A stretch of DNA of 52,312 nucleotides, taken from contig NZ_JUPI01000126.1 of NCBI RefSeq assembly GCF_001074805.1, positions 1 through 52,312 on the forward strand. The letters run 5' to 3'. A model generated the notes under the pieces. It was not told the origin of the DNA. It saw only the letters and a list, made by a program, of their open reading frames with translations, and did no database searches. Below are positions 36,708 through 45,091 of the stretch, one piece after another. Position 1 is the stretch's first letter. Every line of letters starts with the position of its first letter. Both the position numbers and the translations under genes were made by a program. Origin of the DNA: Streptococcus parasanguinis (GTDB lineage: Bacteria > Bacillota > Bacilli > Lactobacillales > Streptococcaceae).

Positions 36708-38036
36708 ATGAACGGAGCACATAAACAGTCGATTGAGGAACAAGAAAAAGCGAAATTCAGCTTTAGTGGTGCCACTCTATACGGTATCAACGCCGTAATC
36801 GGATCTGGTATCTTCCTCCTCCCTCAAAAAATATATTCTGGCCTCGGACCAGCCTCTCTAGCTGTCATGTTCGGAGTAGCCGTTCTCGTCATGCTACTAT
36901 CAGCCTGTCTGGCTGAAACGGCTGGCTACTTCGATAAAAACGGTGGAGCCATGCAATACTCAAAAGCCGCTTTCGGAGACTTCGTTGGCTTTAACGTTGG
37001 GATTCTCGGTTGGGCCGTTACAGTTATCGCCTGGGCTGCCATGTTAGCCGGCTTTGCTAAGATCTTCATCATTACCTTCCCAGCATTTGAAGGCTACAAC
37101 CTTCCGATCAGTATCGGTATGCTGATTCTCTTGAGTCTGATGAACATCGCCGGTCTGAAAACCTCTAAGATGTTCACTCTGACAGCTACTGTTGCAAAAT
37201 TAATTCCAATTGTCCTCTTCTCGCTCTTTGCCATCTTCTTCATTTCTGGCGGGGTAAGCAAGGGCAACTTCACACCTTTCCTTCAATTGGAAAGTGGAAC
37301 AAGTCTCTTCAGTTCTATTTCTAGTACAGCCGTCTACATCTTCTACGGTTTCATCGGATTTGAAACCATGTCTATCGTTGCAGGGGAAATGCGCAACCCT
37401 GAAAAGAACGTTCCCCGCGCTATTCTAGGTTCTATCAGTATTGTATCTGTTCTCTACATGTTGATCATCGCTGGAACAATCGCCATGCTTGGTGGTCGCA
37501 TTATGCAAACCGGTGCACCAGTACAAGACGCATTTGTCGAAATGATTGGCCCTATCGGAGCTCCACTCGTTTCTTACGGAGCCCTCATTTCAATTGCCGG
37601 TCTAAACATTGGTGAATCCATCATGGTCCCTCGTTTTGGTGCCGCATTAGCAACTGAAAAACTCTTGCCAGAGGGTCTTGGAAAAACAAACTCTAAGAAC
37701 GCTCCTGTCATTGCCATTATCATTTCTGCTATCTTCGCTTTCTTACTCTTGTTATCTGGCTCTTTCGAATCATTAGCAACCTTCAGCGTAGTCTTCCGTT
37801 TCTTCCAATACATTCCAACTGCTTTGGCAGCCATCAAACTCAGAAAAATGTACCCAGACAAAAAGGTTACCTTCCGAGTGCCATTTGGTCCTGTTATCCC
37901 TGTTCTAGCTGTTGTGATCAGTATCTTGATGATTGCAGGGGACAATCTAATGAACTTCGTATGGGGAGCTATCGGTCTAGTGATCGCTAGTGGACTCTAT
38001 TTCGTTTTCCACGGAGATAAACTAGGTAAATCATAA
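36708..38036 (+). CDS. Amino acid permease, APC family, probable histidine importer
   Basis: 442 residues with about 12 membrane helices. The first helix carries the substrate motif GINAVIGSGIFLLP; helix 6 region is YIFYGFIGFETMSIVAGEMRNPEKNVPRA. APC permeases exchange or import amino acids with protons or counter-substrates. Its place inside the hut operon, 21 bp after hutD, suggests histidine or urocanate as substrate; glutamate/histidine antiport is also conceivable. Substrate cannot be read from the sequence. Start follows AAGGAG. Confidence 0.85.
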   Translation: MNGAHKQSIEEQEKAKFSFSGATLYGINAVIGSGIFLLPQKIYSGLGPASLAVMFGVAVLVMLLSACLAETAGYFDKNGGAMQYSKAAFGDFVGFNVGILGWAVTVIAWAAMLAGFAKIFIITFPAFEGYNLPISIGMLILLSLMNIAGLKTSKMFTLTATVAKLIPIVLFSLFAIFFISGGVSKGNFTPFLQLESGTSLFSSISSTAVYIFYGFIGFETMSIVAGEMRNPEKNVPRAILGSISIVSVLYMLIIAGTIAMLGGRIMQTGAPVQDAFVEMIGPIGAPLVSYGALISIAGLNIGESIMVPRFGAALATEKLLPEGLGKTNSKNAPVIAIIISAIFAFLLLLSGSFESLATFSVVFRFFQYIPTALAAIKLRKMYPDKKVTFRVPFGPVIPVLAVVISILMIAGDNLMNFVWGAIGLVIASGLYFVFHGDKLGKS

Positions 38037-38067
38037 AGCATTCTTCACTCATTTTCTTAATACACTA

Positions 38068-38116
38068 GATGGGACCTCTGGCGGGAGTAGACTTAGGTTC
38101 TATTCCCCAGCCCATC
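38068..38116 (+). other. Hairpin in the permease-hutH gap
   Basis: The 232-bp gap before hutH holds no convincing gene. GATGGG (38068-38073) pairs with CCCATC (38111-38116), and inside it CTGGCGGGAGTAG pairs imperfectly with CTATTCCCCAG (38100-38110). A TGGGCCCA palindrome lies at about 38189. It lacks a T-run, so it may be an mRNA processing or stability element, or a repeat remnant, rather than a terminator. Confidence 0.4.
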
Positions 38117-38268
38117 TATGCTTTCACGAATATCAAACCTGAGCCCTTTTCTCTAAGACTCTTCTCAAACTTCTTAAGATCAATAGACAATGGGCCCATG
38201 TTTGGTATTCAAATTGAAGTACAAAAACCTACTTCTACAGAACAACTACTCATAATCGGAGGTTTTAT

Positions 38269-39810
38269 ATGACTCAATTGATTCATTTAGACGGCAATAG
38301 CTTAACACTCGAAGACGTCATCGCTGTAGCTCGCCATGGTGCCCAATGTGAGCTTGACGAACAAGCAAAAGAAGCTGTCATCGCATCCCGTAAAATTGTC
38401 GATGATATCGTCCGTGAAAAACGAGTTGTCTATGGTGTGACCACTGGCTTTGGTTCCCTCTGTAATGTCAGCATCTCTCCAGAAGATACTGTTCAACTGC
38501 AAGAAAACTTGATCCGAACACACTCATCTGGTTTCGGTGATCCACTTCCTGAAGATGCCGTTCGTGCCATCATGCTGATCCGTATCAACTCGCTCTTGAA
38601 AGGCTATTCTGGCATTCGTCTGTCAACTGTTGAAAAACTGTTGGAATTGCTCAATAAAGGGGTGACTCCTTATATTCCAGAAAAAGGCTCTCTCGGAGCT
38701 TCTGGAGACTTAGCCCCTCTATCTCACATGGTTTTACCAATGTTGGGACTTGGACAGGCCTACTACAAGGGTCAACTCTTAAGCGGTCAAGAAGCTCTCG
38801 ACCAAGCTGGTATTGAAAAGATCCAATTGGCTGCCAAAGAAGGGCTTGCCTTAATCAATGGTACAACCGTTCTAACCGGTATCGGAGCTCTTGCAACCTA
38901 CGACGGTATTCAATTGCTTAAACTGTCTGACATTGCCGGTGCTCTCTCAATGGAAGTCCACAATGGGATTACCAGTCCATTTGAAGAAGACCTTCATACC
39001 ATCCGTCCTCAAAGTGGACAATTGGCAACCGCTCGCAATATCCGCAACCTCCTTGAAGGAAGCAAGAACACAACGGTAGCAACCCAACAACGGGTCCAAG
39101 ACCCTTACACACTCCGTTGTATCCCTCAAATCCATGGAGCTAGCAAGGATTCTATTGCTTATGTAAAAGAAAAAGTTGAAATCGAAATCAACTCTGTGAC
39201 AGATAATCCAATTATTACTAAAGAAGGCCACGTCATCTCCGGCGGGAACTTCCACGGAGAACCAATGGCACAACCATTTGACTTCCTAGGGATCGCCCTT
39301 TCTGAAATCGGAAACGTATCTGAACGTCGGGTGGAACGCTTGGTCAACAGCCAGCTTAGTAAATTACCATCCTTCTTGGTTAAACACCCTGGACTCAACT
39401 CAGGCTTCATGATTACCCAGTATGCGTGTGCATCCCTTGCATCTGAAAACAAAATCTTGTCTCACCCAGCTAGCGTCGATTCTATCCCATCTTGTGAAAA
39501 CCAAGAAGACTTCGTCAGCATGGGAACAACAGCAGCTCGTAAAGCGGCTGAAATTCTTAAGAACTCCCGTCGCATCGTTGCTACTGAAATCATGGCAGCC
39601 TGCCAAGCCTTGGATCTCAAACCAGAAAATCATGAACTTGGTAAAGGTACAAAACCTGCCTATGACCTGATCCGCAACAAGGTTTCCTTCATTGAATTTG
39701 ACAAAGACATCGAAATCTTTGAAGAACTCAATAAGGCATCTGCTGTTGTCGAAAGTGAAGAATTCTTAGCAACTATCGAAAAAGTAGTTGACTTAAGCAT
39801 TCAATACTGA
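38269..39810 (+). CDS. hutH: Histidine ammonia-lyase
   Basis: 513-residue enzyme that starts the pathway, removing ammonia from histidine to give urocanate. The MIO prosthetic group arises from Ala144-Ser145-Gly146 in GSLGASGDLAPLSH. The catalytic Tyr in VVYGVTTGFG (Y55) and the region NQEDFVSMGTTAARKA are also present. Start follows CGGAGG. It is unusually far (232 bp) from the permease gene, with a hairpin between, so expression may be partly separate from the upstream genes. Confidence 0.97.
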   Translation: MTQLIHLDGNSLTLEDVIAVARHGAQCELDEQAKEAVIASRKIVDDIVREKRVVYGVTTGFGSLCNVSISPEDTVQLQENLIRTHSSGFGDPLPEDAVRAIMLIRINSLLKGYSGIRLSTVEKLLELLNKGVTPYIPEKGSLGASGDLAPLSHMVLPMLGLGQAYYKGQLLSGQEALDQAGIEKIQLAAKEGLALINGTTVLTGIGALATYDGIQLLKLSDIAGALSMEVHNGITSPFEEDLHTIRPQSGQLATARNIRNLLEGSKNTTVATQQRVQDPYTLRCIPQIHGASKDSIAYVKEKVEIEINSVTDNPIITKEGHVISGGNFHGEPMAQPFDFLGIALSEIGNVSERRVERLVNSQLSKLPSFLVKHPGLNSGFMITQYACASLASENKILSHPASVDSIPSCENQEDFVSMGTTAARKAAEILKNSRRIVATEIMAACQALDLKPENHELGKGTKPAYDLIRNKVSFIEFDKDIEIFEELNKASAVVESEEFLATIEKVVDLSIQY

Positions 39811-39832
39811 TACAGTAAAGATATAACAAAAA

Positions 39833-39860
39833 CAGAGGCTGGCGATTTTCTCAGCCTCTG
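39833..39860 (+). other. Hairpin between hutH and hutG
   Basis: CAGAGGCTG (39833-39841) pairs perfectly with CAGCCTCTG (39852-39860). No T-run follows, so termination would be weak; it may reduce read-through into hutG or protect the hutH message. Confidence 0.5.
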
Positions 39861-39894
39861 CATGCTTTCAAAAAATATAAGGGAGGCAACGACC

Positions 39895-40887
39895 TTGCTC
39901 ACAAACTACTATCCAATGACCTATAGCTACTACCAAGGTAGCATCGAGGACAATCCCTACACTGCCAAATGGGGAATGGTTACTAAATTTTTAGACCTAA
40001 ATGATGAGACCCTCACTCCATTTGAGGGGATGACCTTTGGGATCATCGGCTTTAAGAGCGACAAAGGAGTCTATATCAACAATGGGCGCGTAGGAGCAGT
40101 CGAGGGTCCTACAGCCATCCGTTCTCAAATCGCCAAACTTCCATGGCACTGGGGAACCAATGTAACAGTGTATGATGTGGGAAATATCGACGGGCCCAAC
40201 CATTCGCTAGAAGAACTCCAAGAAAGTCTCTCACAAGCGATCCAGCGCATGTACCAATTAGGAATCCAACCCATCGTCCTAGGAGGCGGTCACGGAACTG
40301 CTTACGGCCACTACCTAGGGATCCAATCGAGCTTGAAAAAGGATGAACAACTGGCTGTGATCAATCTGGATGCCCACTTTGATCTGCGTCCTTACGACCA
40401 AACCGGGCCCAATTCTGGAACGGGTTTTCGTCAAATGGCTGATCATGCTAAAGAAAAAGGTCAGGACTTCCCTTACCTCATCCTTGGGATCCAAGAGCAC
40501 AATAACAACCTCTTCCTCTTTAATTATGTCGCTAAAACACCAAGCATTGATTTCTTAACTGGCCAAGATCTCTTCCAGATGAGTCACCAAGCCATTCTGG
40601 ATCGAATCGATCAATTTTTAGAAAACCAAACCGCGGTCTATCTTTCTATTGATATGGATTGCTTTGCGGTCGGTTCTGCCCCTGGTGTTAGTGCCATCCA
40701 ATCACTTGGAGTCGATCCCAAACTAGCCCTCATGCTTCTCCAACACATTGCCGCTAGTGGTAAGCTAATCGGATTTGATGTCGTAGAAGTTTCTCCTCCT
40801 CATGACATTGATAACCACACTTCAAATCTTGCTGCGACCTTTATCTTTTACTTAACCCAAATATTGGCGCAACAAAAACTGAACTAA
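39895..40887 (+). CDS. hutG: Formimidoylglutamase
   Basis: 330-residue ureohydrolase-family enzyme hydrolysing formiminoglutamate to glutamate and formamide. Binuclear Mn motifs are [24 protein letters not shown] and [18 protein letters not shown]. The best start is TTG at 39895, 8 nt after GGGAGG; the ATG at 39862 follows directly on a hairpin and has no ribosome site. Last gene of the hut operon. It gives a folate-independent route beside FtcD/FchA, so the cluster has two ways to use the same intermediate. Confidence 0.93.
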   Translation: MLTNYYPMTYSYYQGSIEDNPYTAKWGMVTKFLDLNDETLTPFEGMTFGIIGFKSDKGVYINNGRVGAVEGPTAIRSQIAKLPWHWGTNVTVYDVGNIDGPNHSLEELQESLSQAIQRMYQLGIQPIVLGGGHGTAYGHYLGIQSSLKKDEQLAVINLDAHFDLRPYDQTGPNSGTGFRQMADHAKEKGQDFPYLILGIQEHNNNLFLFNYVAKTPSIDFLTGQDLFQMSHQAILDRIDQFLENQTAVYLSIDMDCFAVGSAPGVSAIQSLGVDPKLALMLLQHIAASGKLIGFDVVEVSPPHDIDNHTSNLAATFIFYLTQILAQQKLN

Positions 40888-40905
40888 GAACATTTCGAGT
40901 CACGA

Positions 40906-40950
40906 AAAAAGCATAGAAACACTCATTGCTAGGGTGTTTCTATGCTTTTT
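40906..40950. terminator. Strong bidirectional terminator between hutG and the SARP regulator
   Basis: AAAAAGCATAGAAACAC (40906-40922) pairs perfectly with GTGTTTCTATGCTTTTT (40934-40950), a 17-bp stem. A second weaker hairpin (about 40969-40999; AGCCTTTC, partner GAAAGGAGGCCT) follows. Confidence 0.9.
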
Positions 40951-41033
40951 CTTCATTATCAGACGCAGTAGCCTTTCCGACAAAGATCCGAAAGGAGGCC
41001 TGACCACTTATCCTTTCCCTATTTTTAGGCACC

Positions 41034-43970
41034 CTACATGTCTTTTAATTTCTTAAGAAACTGACGATCTCTGTAGGGATTCAAGTGTTGCTCTGCCACT
41101 TTTTTATAGTAATTTTTCTCTTCTTTCAAGAAGGTACTCAGGGCAGGATCGAGCTCTTCTCCCTTCTCCTTTTGATTAGATAAGAAAGCTAATAGATAAT
41201 GAACCATCCCCTTATCCCGTGAATTAGCAGATGGATTCATCGTCCTTTCTTTTCGAGCCAAATAATCCGCAAGTTTCTCTTGATCCCCTTGCTGGCAGGC
41301 GATTAAGGATTGATAAAATTCGAGCAATTCTTCCTTCCAAGGGAAACGAACACTGGATAAAATCTTCTGGGCTCTGTCAAAACAGAGGCGTGCTTGAACC
41401 AAATCTCCCTTCCAATAATAGGCGATGCCCAAATCAATATCAAATACGACACGGACAGAATCAACCGCTTGATCTCCCACCAAACGCAAGACCTCTTCTA
41501 AGTGGGTGACGGCTACTTGGAAATGGCCCCTAATTTGCTCTATTTCAGCGAGGTAGGCCAAAGAAGCCGCAATTTGAATGGCATACTTGGTCTGCATACT
41601 ATTGGTCAAACTAAAGCAATCAATGGAGCGATACAGATGCCGGGTCGCCTGCTCCTCATCCCCAACCATCAGATGATACAAGCCTTTCAAGCGCAACTGG
41701 ATCGCGATGACCTCATGATTGTTGGCTTGGATGGCATCTTCCAGAGCCAAATCTGTATAATAGGCCATCTCAGAGATATTTTCAGTTTGAATGCAATAAT
41801 AAATGATTTGCCGATAACCCTCTAAGAGGAAGTCTGACTGTTTGAGTTCCCGCGCATAGGAGATGACTTTTTGGATATCATGAATCCCCTTTTGATACTC
41901 CCCACTTCGAATAAAATAGCGACCTTCTAGGTACAAGTAACGCAGTTGCAAATACTTGTATTCTCTATCTCTTTGGTGCCTTGAAAATAGGTTATCTAAT
42001 TCTTGGCGTAGGCGGGATAGCTCTTCCAAAATGTCCAAATAGCTATTTGTACCATCTGATAGGAACCCCTCATCTGCCTTGGAATAAATCGGAAACAGTT
42101 CATGCTCCAGCTGAAGGATTTCTTCTAAGTAGGTCAACTCAAACGATAAGGAGCGCAAGGGATTTTGCGATTGTTTGTATTGATAGGCAATTTCCTTATA
42201 AAAGAGAAGGTCCGTCGAATCTTCTAAGGTTTCTTCCAATTTTTGCGCAATTTGTTGGTGGAAGAGGCGTCGTCTAGCTGGCGAGAGGAGATGGTAAAAG
42301 TACATGGCTACCAATTGCTTGCAAAATTGAACCAAGAGATCCTCCCCTTCTTCTACGATTGAGATGATCGCTCTTTCAGATAATGGCTCGACTAATTCTA
42401 TCAAAACAGGAAGCTCTGTAGCCGTCAATTCCGCCAGGATGGACAGAGAGATTGGCTTATGAAAACAAGATAAGTAGTAAAGAAGGGCCTCTTCCTCACT
42501 GCTCATATCCCCAAGTTCCTGAGAAAGATAAGCTTGGATGATATCCGGCAAGGGCTCTAAATTTTCATTTTCTTTCCACTCTTCGATATAGCTGGACAGG
42601 AAGAACGGACTGCCCTCACTCCATTCGACCATCTGCTCCATCACGGCCGGCTCTATTGCTCCCAGTTCCCCTTTCAAGAGAGCACGACTTTCACTTGGTT
42701 CAAAATTGGTCAACTCTAGTTGAGACAAGCGTTTCTCTACCTTCAAGCCCCCCAAGAAGTTGACAAAGAAATCTGGTAGGGGCTCTTCCGCTGTGAAAAT
42801 TAGTTGCCATTTCTCCTGATTTCTTCGCTCTTCTAGTTGTTTCACTTTTTCTAGAGACACTGCATCGATCCACTGGGCATTTTCAAGAAGAATCAGGAGC
42901 GGTTTTTCTTTGCTAAGGCCTTGAAGCTGATTCCACACTGAAATGAGATCATCCTCCCCTTCCAGAAATGGAATCCCCATCTCATCTCCCAGTTTCTCTA
43001 GAGCTTGTTTGAGATCATTCCAAATACTTCCTTCGTAGCGTTGACTAGTAGCTTTTCCTTCAACCTTGATAAAGTTAAAACTGCGATTGGACATCAAGAC
43101 CAACTGTCGTAACAGACGTTTCTTACCTGTTCCAGATTGCCCTATCACGAGAAAAGGACCTACTGCTTCACCCGTCTCGACTAAGGAAAGGTATTCCTCG
43201 AGTTGTGAGAGTTCTTGTTTCCGGCCAAAAAAGGAAAGTTCACGGATATTCAAGCGATTCGTCAGTTTATGAGTTCGTTTGGCTTCCAAAACGGAGTGAT
43301 AAAGTTCCTCAATCGCTCGACTGGGACGCACACTGAGCTCGCGATCCAATAAATCGACAAGTTTATAATAGGTCTCGAAAAATTTTCCTAGTTGGTGATG
43401 GAAACTATAATACTCCATCAAGAGCTGGTAGTTTTTCTCTTCAAATTCATCCAGCTCTACCAAATGATGGAGCAAGAGTTCTATACTAGGATCTCCGAAA
43501 CCAACCTTTTTAATTTTTTGATAGCAGCTTTCGATGTAGAGCTTCCTAAAAGCATCCCGTTTGCGAGAAGCCCACTGATCAAAGTCTTCATCATCCTTGA
43601 CATAGAAGCCCTCTAAAAAGTCTCCCCGATAAAGATCCAAGGCACTTAGTGGATCTCTTTCAAAGAGCTGGACATCCAAAGAAAAACTCAAATGAGGATT
43701 AAGAGCCAAACTGCTCCGGCTTGGAGAGACAATGATATCTCCCTCAAAGATTTTATTGGCTTGGTAAACCGTATTCCGTAAGTTTTTGCGGGCTACTTGG
43801 TTTTCCTTATCTCCCCAAAGAATACCGGCGATTTCATCACGGTTGACCTGGCCCATAACTGCTAAGTAATAAAATAAGGCCTCCATCTTCGAAAAAGAAA
43901 AACGAATATCTTTCTGATTAAAAACAACCTTAGGGGGTCCAAATAATTTCAGCTTGAGCTCTTTTTTCAT
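41034..43970 (-). CDS. SARP/AfsR-type transcriptional regulator, candidate hut activator
   Basis: 978 residues. The N-terminal OmpR-like winged helix (about 5-95) has LKLFGPPKVVF, FSKMEALFYYLAV and NLRNTVYQ. A BTAD domain (about 100-235) has YRGDFLEGF and LSVRPSRAIEELY. A STAND/AAA-like ATPase region starts with GQSGTGKK (277-284) and has LLILLENAQWID as Walker B. The last ~350 residues look like TPR helices. This is the AfsR/SARP layout. Walker A ends in Lys-Lys rather than Lys-Ser/Thr, so ATP binding may be altered. Start at 43970 follows GGAGG. Convergent with hutG. No function is established for it that I know of. Confidence 0.8.
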   Translation of the reverse strand: MKKELKLKLFGPPKVVFNQKDIRFSFSKMEALFYYLAVMGQVNRDEIAGILWGDKENQVARKNLRNTVYQANKIFEGDIIVSPSRSSLALNPHLSFSLDVQLFERDPLSALDLYRGDFLEGFYVKDDEDFDQWASRKRDAFRKLYIESCYQKIKKVGFGDPSIELLLHHLVELDEFEEKNYQLLMEYYSFHHQLGKFFETYYKLVDLLDRELSVRPSRAIEELYHSVLEAKRTHKLTNRLNIRELSFFGRKQELSQLEEYLSLVETGEAVGPFLVIGQSGTGKKRLLRQLVLMSNRSFNFIKVEGKATSQRYEGSIWNDLKQALEKLGDEMGIPFLEGEDDLISVWNQLQGLSKEKPLLILLENAQWIDAVSLEKVKQLEERRNQEKWQLIFTAEEPLPDFFVNFLGGLKVEKRLSQLELTNFEPSESRALLKGELGAIEPAVMEQMVEWSEGSPFFLSSYIEEWKENENLEPLPDIIQAYLSQELGDMSSEEEALLYYLSCFHKPISLSILAELTATELPVLIELVEPLSERAIISIVEEGEDLLVQFCKQLVAMYFYHLLSPARRRLFHQQIAQKLEETLEDSTDLLFYKEIAYQYKQSQNPLRSLSFELTYLEEILQLEHELFPIYSKADEGFLSDGTNSYLDILEELSRLRQELDNLFSRHQRDREYKYLQLRYLYLEGRYFIRSGEYQKGIHDIQKVISYARELKQSDFLLEGYRQIIYYCIQTENISEMAYYTDLALEDAIQANNHEVIAIQLRLKGLYHLMVGDEEQATRHLYRSIDCFSLTNSMQTKYAIQIAASLAYLAEIEQIRGHFQVAVTHLEEVLRLVGDQAVDSVRVVFDIDLGIAYYWKGDLVQARLCFDRAQKILSSVRFPWKEELLEFYQSLIACQQGDQEKLADYLARKERTMNPSANSRDKGMVHYLLAFLSNQKEKGEELDPALSTFLKEEKNYYKKVAEQHLNPYRDRQFLKKLKDM

Positions 43971-44000
43971 TGCAAGCGCCTCCAAAAACTTCATATTAAT

Positions 44001-44029
44001 ACTATAAAAAAAAAGTTGGTTTTTAGCAA
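44001..44029 (-). promoter_or_regulatory. Promoter of the SARP-type regulator
   Basis: On the minus strand, TTGCTA (44024-44029), a 17-bp spacer and TATAGT (44001-44006). It lacks the TTGAC repeats of the hut promoters, so self-activation by the same sites is not indicated. Confidence 0.65.
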
Positions 44030-44048
44030 GTGATTGACCCGAATAAAA

Positions 44049-44079
44049 AGAGACTGAGAACTATTCTTTCTCAATCTCT
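44049..44079 (-). terminator. Terminator of metF
   Basis: On the minus strand, AGAGATTGAGAA (44068-44079) pairs with TTCTCAGTCTCT (44049-44060), followed by TTTTTATTC. Confidence 0.85.
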
Positions 44080-44102
44080 ACACTTCCTACTAAAAGTGTT
44101 GA

Positions 44103-44978
44103 TTAATTCACTTCAAAATTCGGTTGATGAGCAAATAAAGCCTTTGTTGCTTGGTAGACGTGGTAAGCGACATCTTCATTGTTCATGGTGTAAAGATGGA
44201 CACCTGCCACATCTTGAGTAACCAAATCAACGATTTGATCGACTGCATAAGCTAAGCCAGCTGCGCGAAGAGATTCTGGATCATGCTCATACTTGTCTAG
44301 AATGGCTTTAAACTTCCGCGGGATATGAACATTTTCACAAGTTTTGAGGAGACGAAGGGCCTGGTTTCTGTTAAGAATCGGCATCACTCCTGCATGAATA
44401 GGAACATTGATCCCAGCTAAAGTACACTTATCTTGAAAGTCATAGAAACGCTCATTGTCAAAGAAAAGTTGAGTCACTAGGCTCGAACATCCAGCATCCA
44501 CTTTCTTTTTCAGATTTTGAATATCTGAAATTTGATTTGGAGAATCTGGGTGACCTTCTGGGTAACAAGCACCAATCACATCAAAGTGAGGAGCTTCTGT
44601 TTTAATAAATTCAATCAAGTCCGTTGCATAACAAAAGTCTTTTAAAGGTTCCACACCAGGAATAATATCTCCACGAAGGGCCAAGATCCGGTGAACTCCT
44701 ACTTGATCTAACTCATGAAGGGTATCTGCTACCTTTTCCTTACTGAGATAGATAGCCGGTAAGTGGGCAATGGTCGGAATAGACAATTCATTCTGAATAT
44801 GATTGGCTAAAGCAACCGTCGTCTCTTTGATATTGTATTTGTTATTGCTAGCGGTCACACTGATAAAGTGAGGGGCTAGCTCCTGCATATTTGCCAAAGC
44901 ACGTAAGAGTTTGGCATTGCCTACTTCAGGATTTGGAGGAAAAACTTCAAATGACAGAGACGGTGTGTGTTGTGACAT
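44103..44978 (-). CDS. metF: Methylenetetrahydrofolate reductase
   Basis: 291-residue flavoprotein reducing 5,10-methylene-THF to 5-methyl-THF, the methyl donor for MetE. Features: SFEVFPPNPEVGNAKLL at the N-terminus, FISVTASNNKYN, RILALRGDIIPG and VTQLFFDNERFYDF. Start at 44978 lies 113 bp after metE on the same strand, with AAAGGATAG upstream. No promoter of its own is evident, so it is likely co-transcribed with metE. Confidence 0.94.
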   Translation of the reverse strand: MSQHTPSLSFEVFPPNPEVGNAKLLRALANMQELAPHFISVTASNNKYNIKETTVALANHIQNELSIPTIAHLPAIYLSKEKVADTLHELDQVGVHRILALRGDIIPGVEPLKDFCYATDLIEFIKTEAPHFDVIGACYPEGHPDSPNQISDIQNLKKKVDAGCSSLVTQLFFDNERFYDFQDKCTLAGINVPIHAGVMPILNRNQALRLLKTCENVHIPRKFKAILDKYEHDPESLRAAGLAYAVDQIVDLVTQDVAGVHLYTMNNEDVAYHVYQATKALFAHQPNFEVN

Positions 44979-45091
44979 ATTCTATCCTTTTCTTTTGTTT
45001 CGTTGATCAAGAACTCTGAGCCACTGTTTCTAGGATAAGGGATGATTCGAAAACCCTCTACACGATGATAGAAGGTCCTCGAAACATTTTC

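Noticed and set aside
38069-38272. 67-codon ORF overlapping the hutH start
   Set aside because: It spans the hairpin-rich gap, has no ribosome site, shows no recognisable protein features and overlaps the well-supported hutH start and its ribosome site.
40962-40999. Third copy of the GACGCAGTGG dispersed repeat
   Set aside because: Only nine bases match and the following hairpin differs, so chance cannot be excluded; mentioned only as a weak match.
44979-45091. Separate promoter for metF
   Set aside because: No convincing -35/-10 pair was seen in the 113 bp after metE; co-transcription is simpler.
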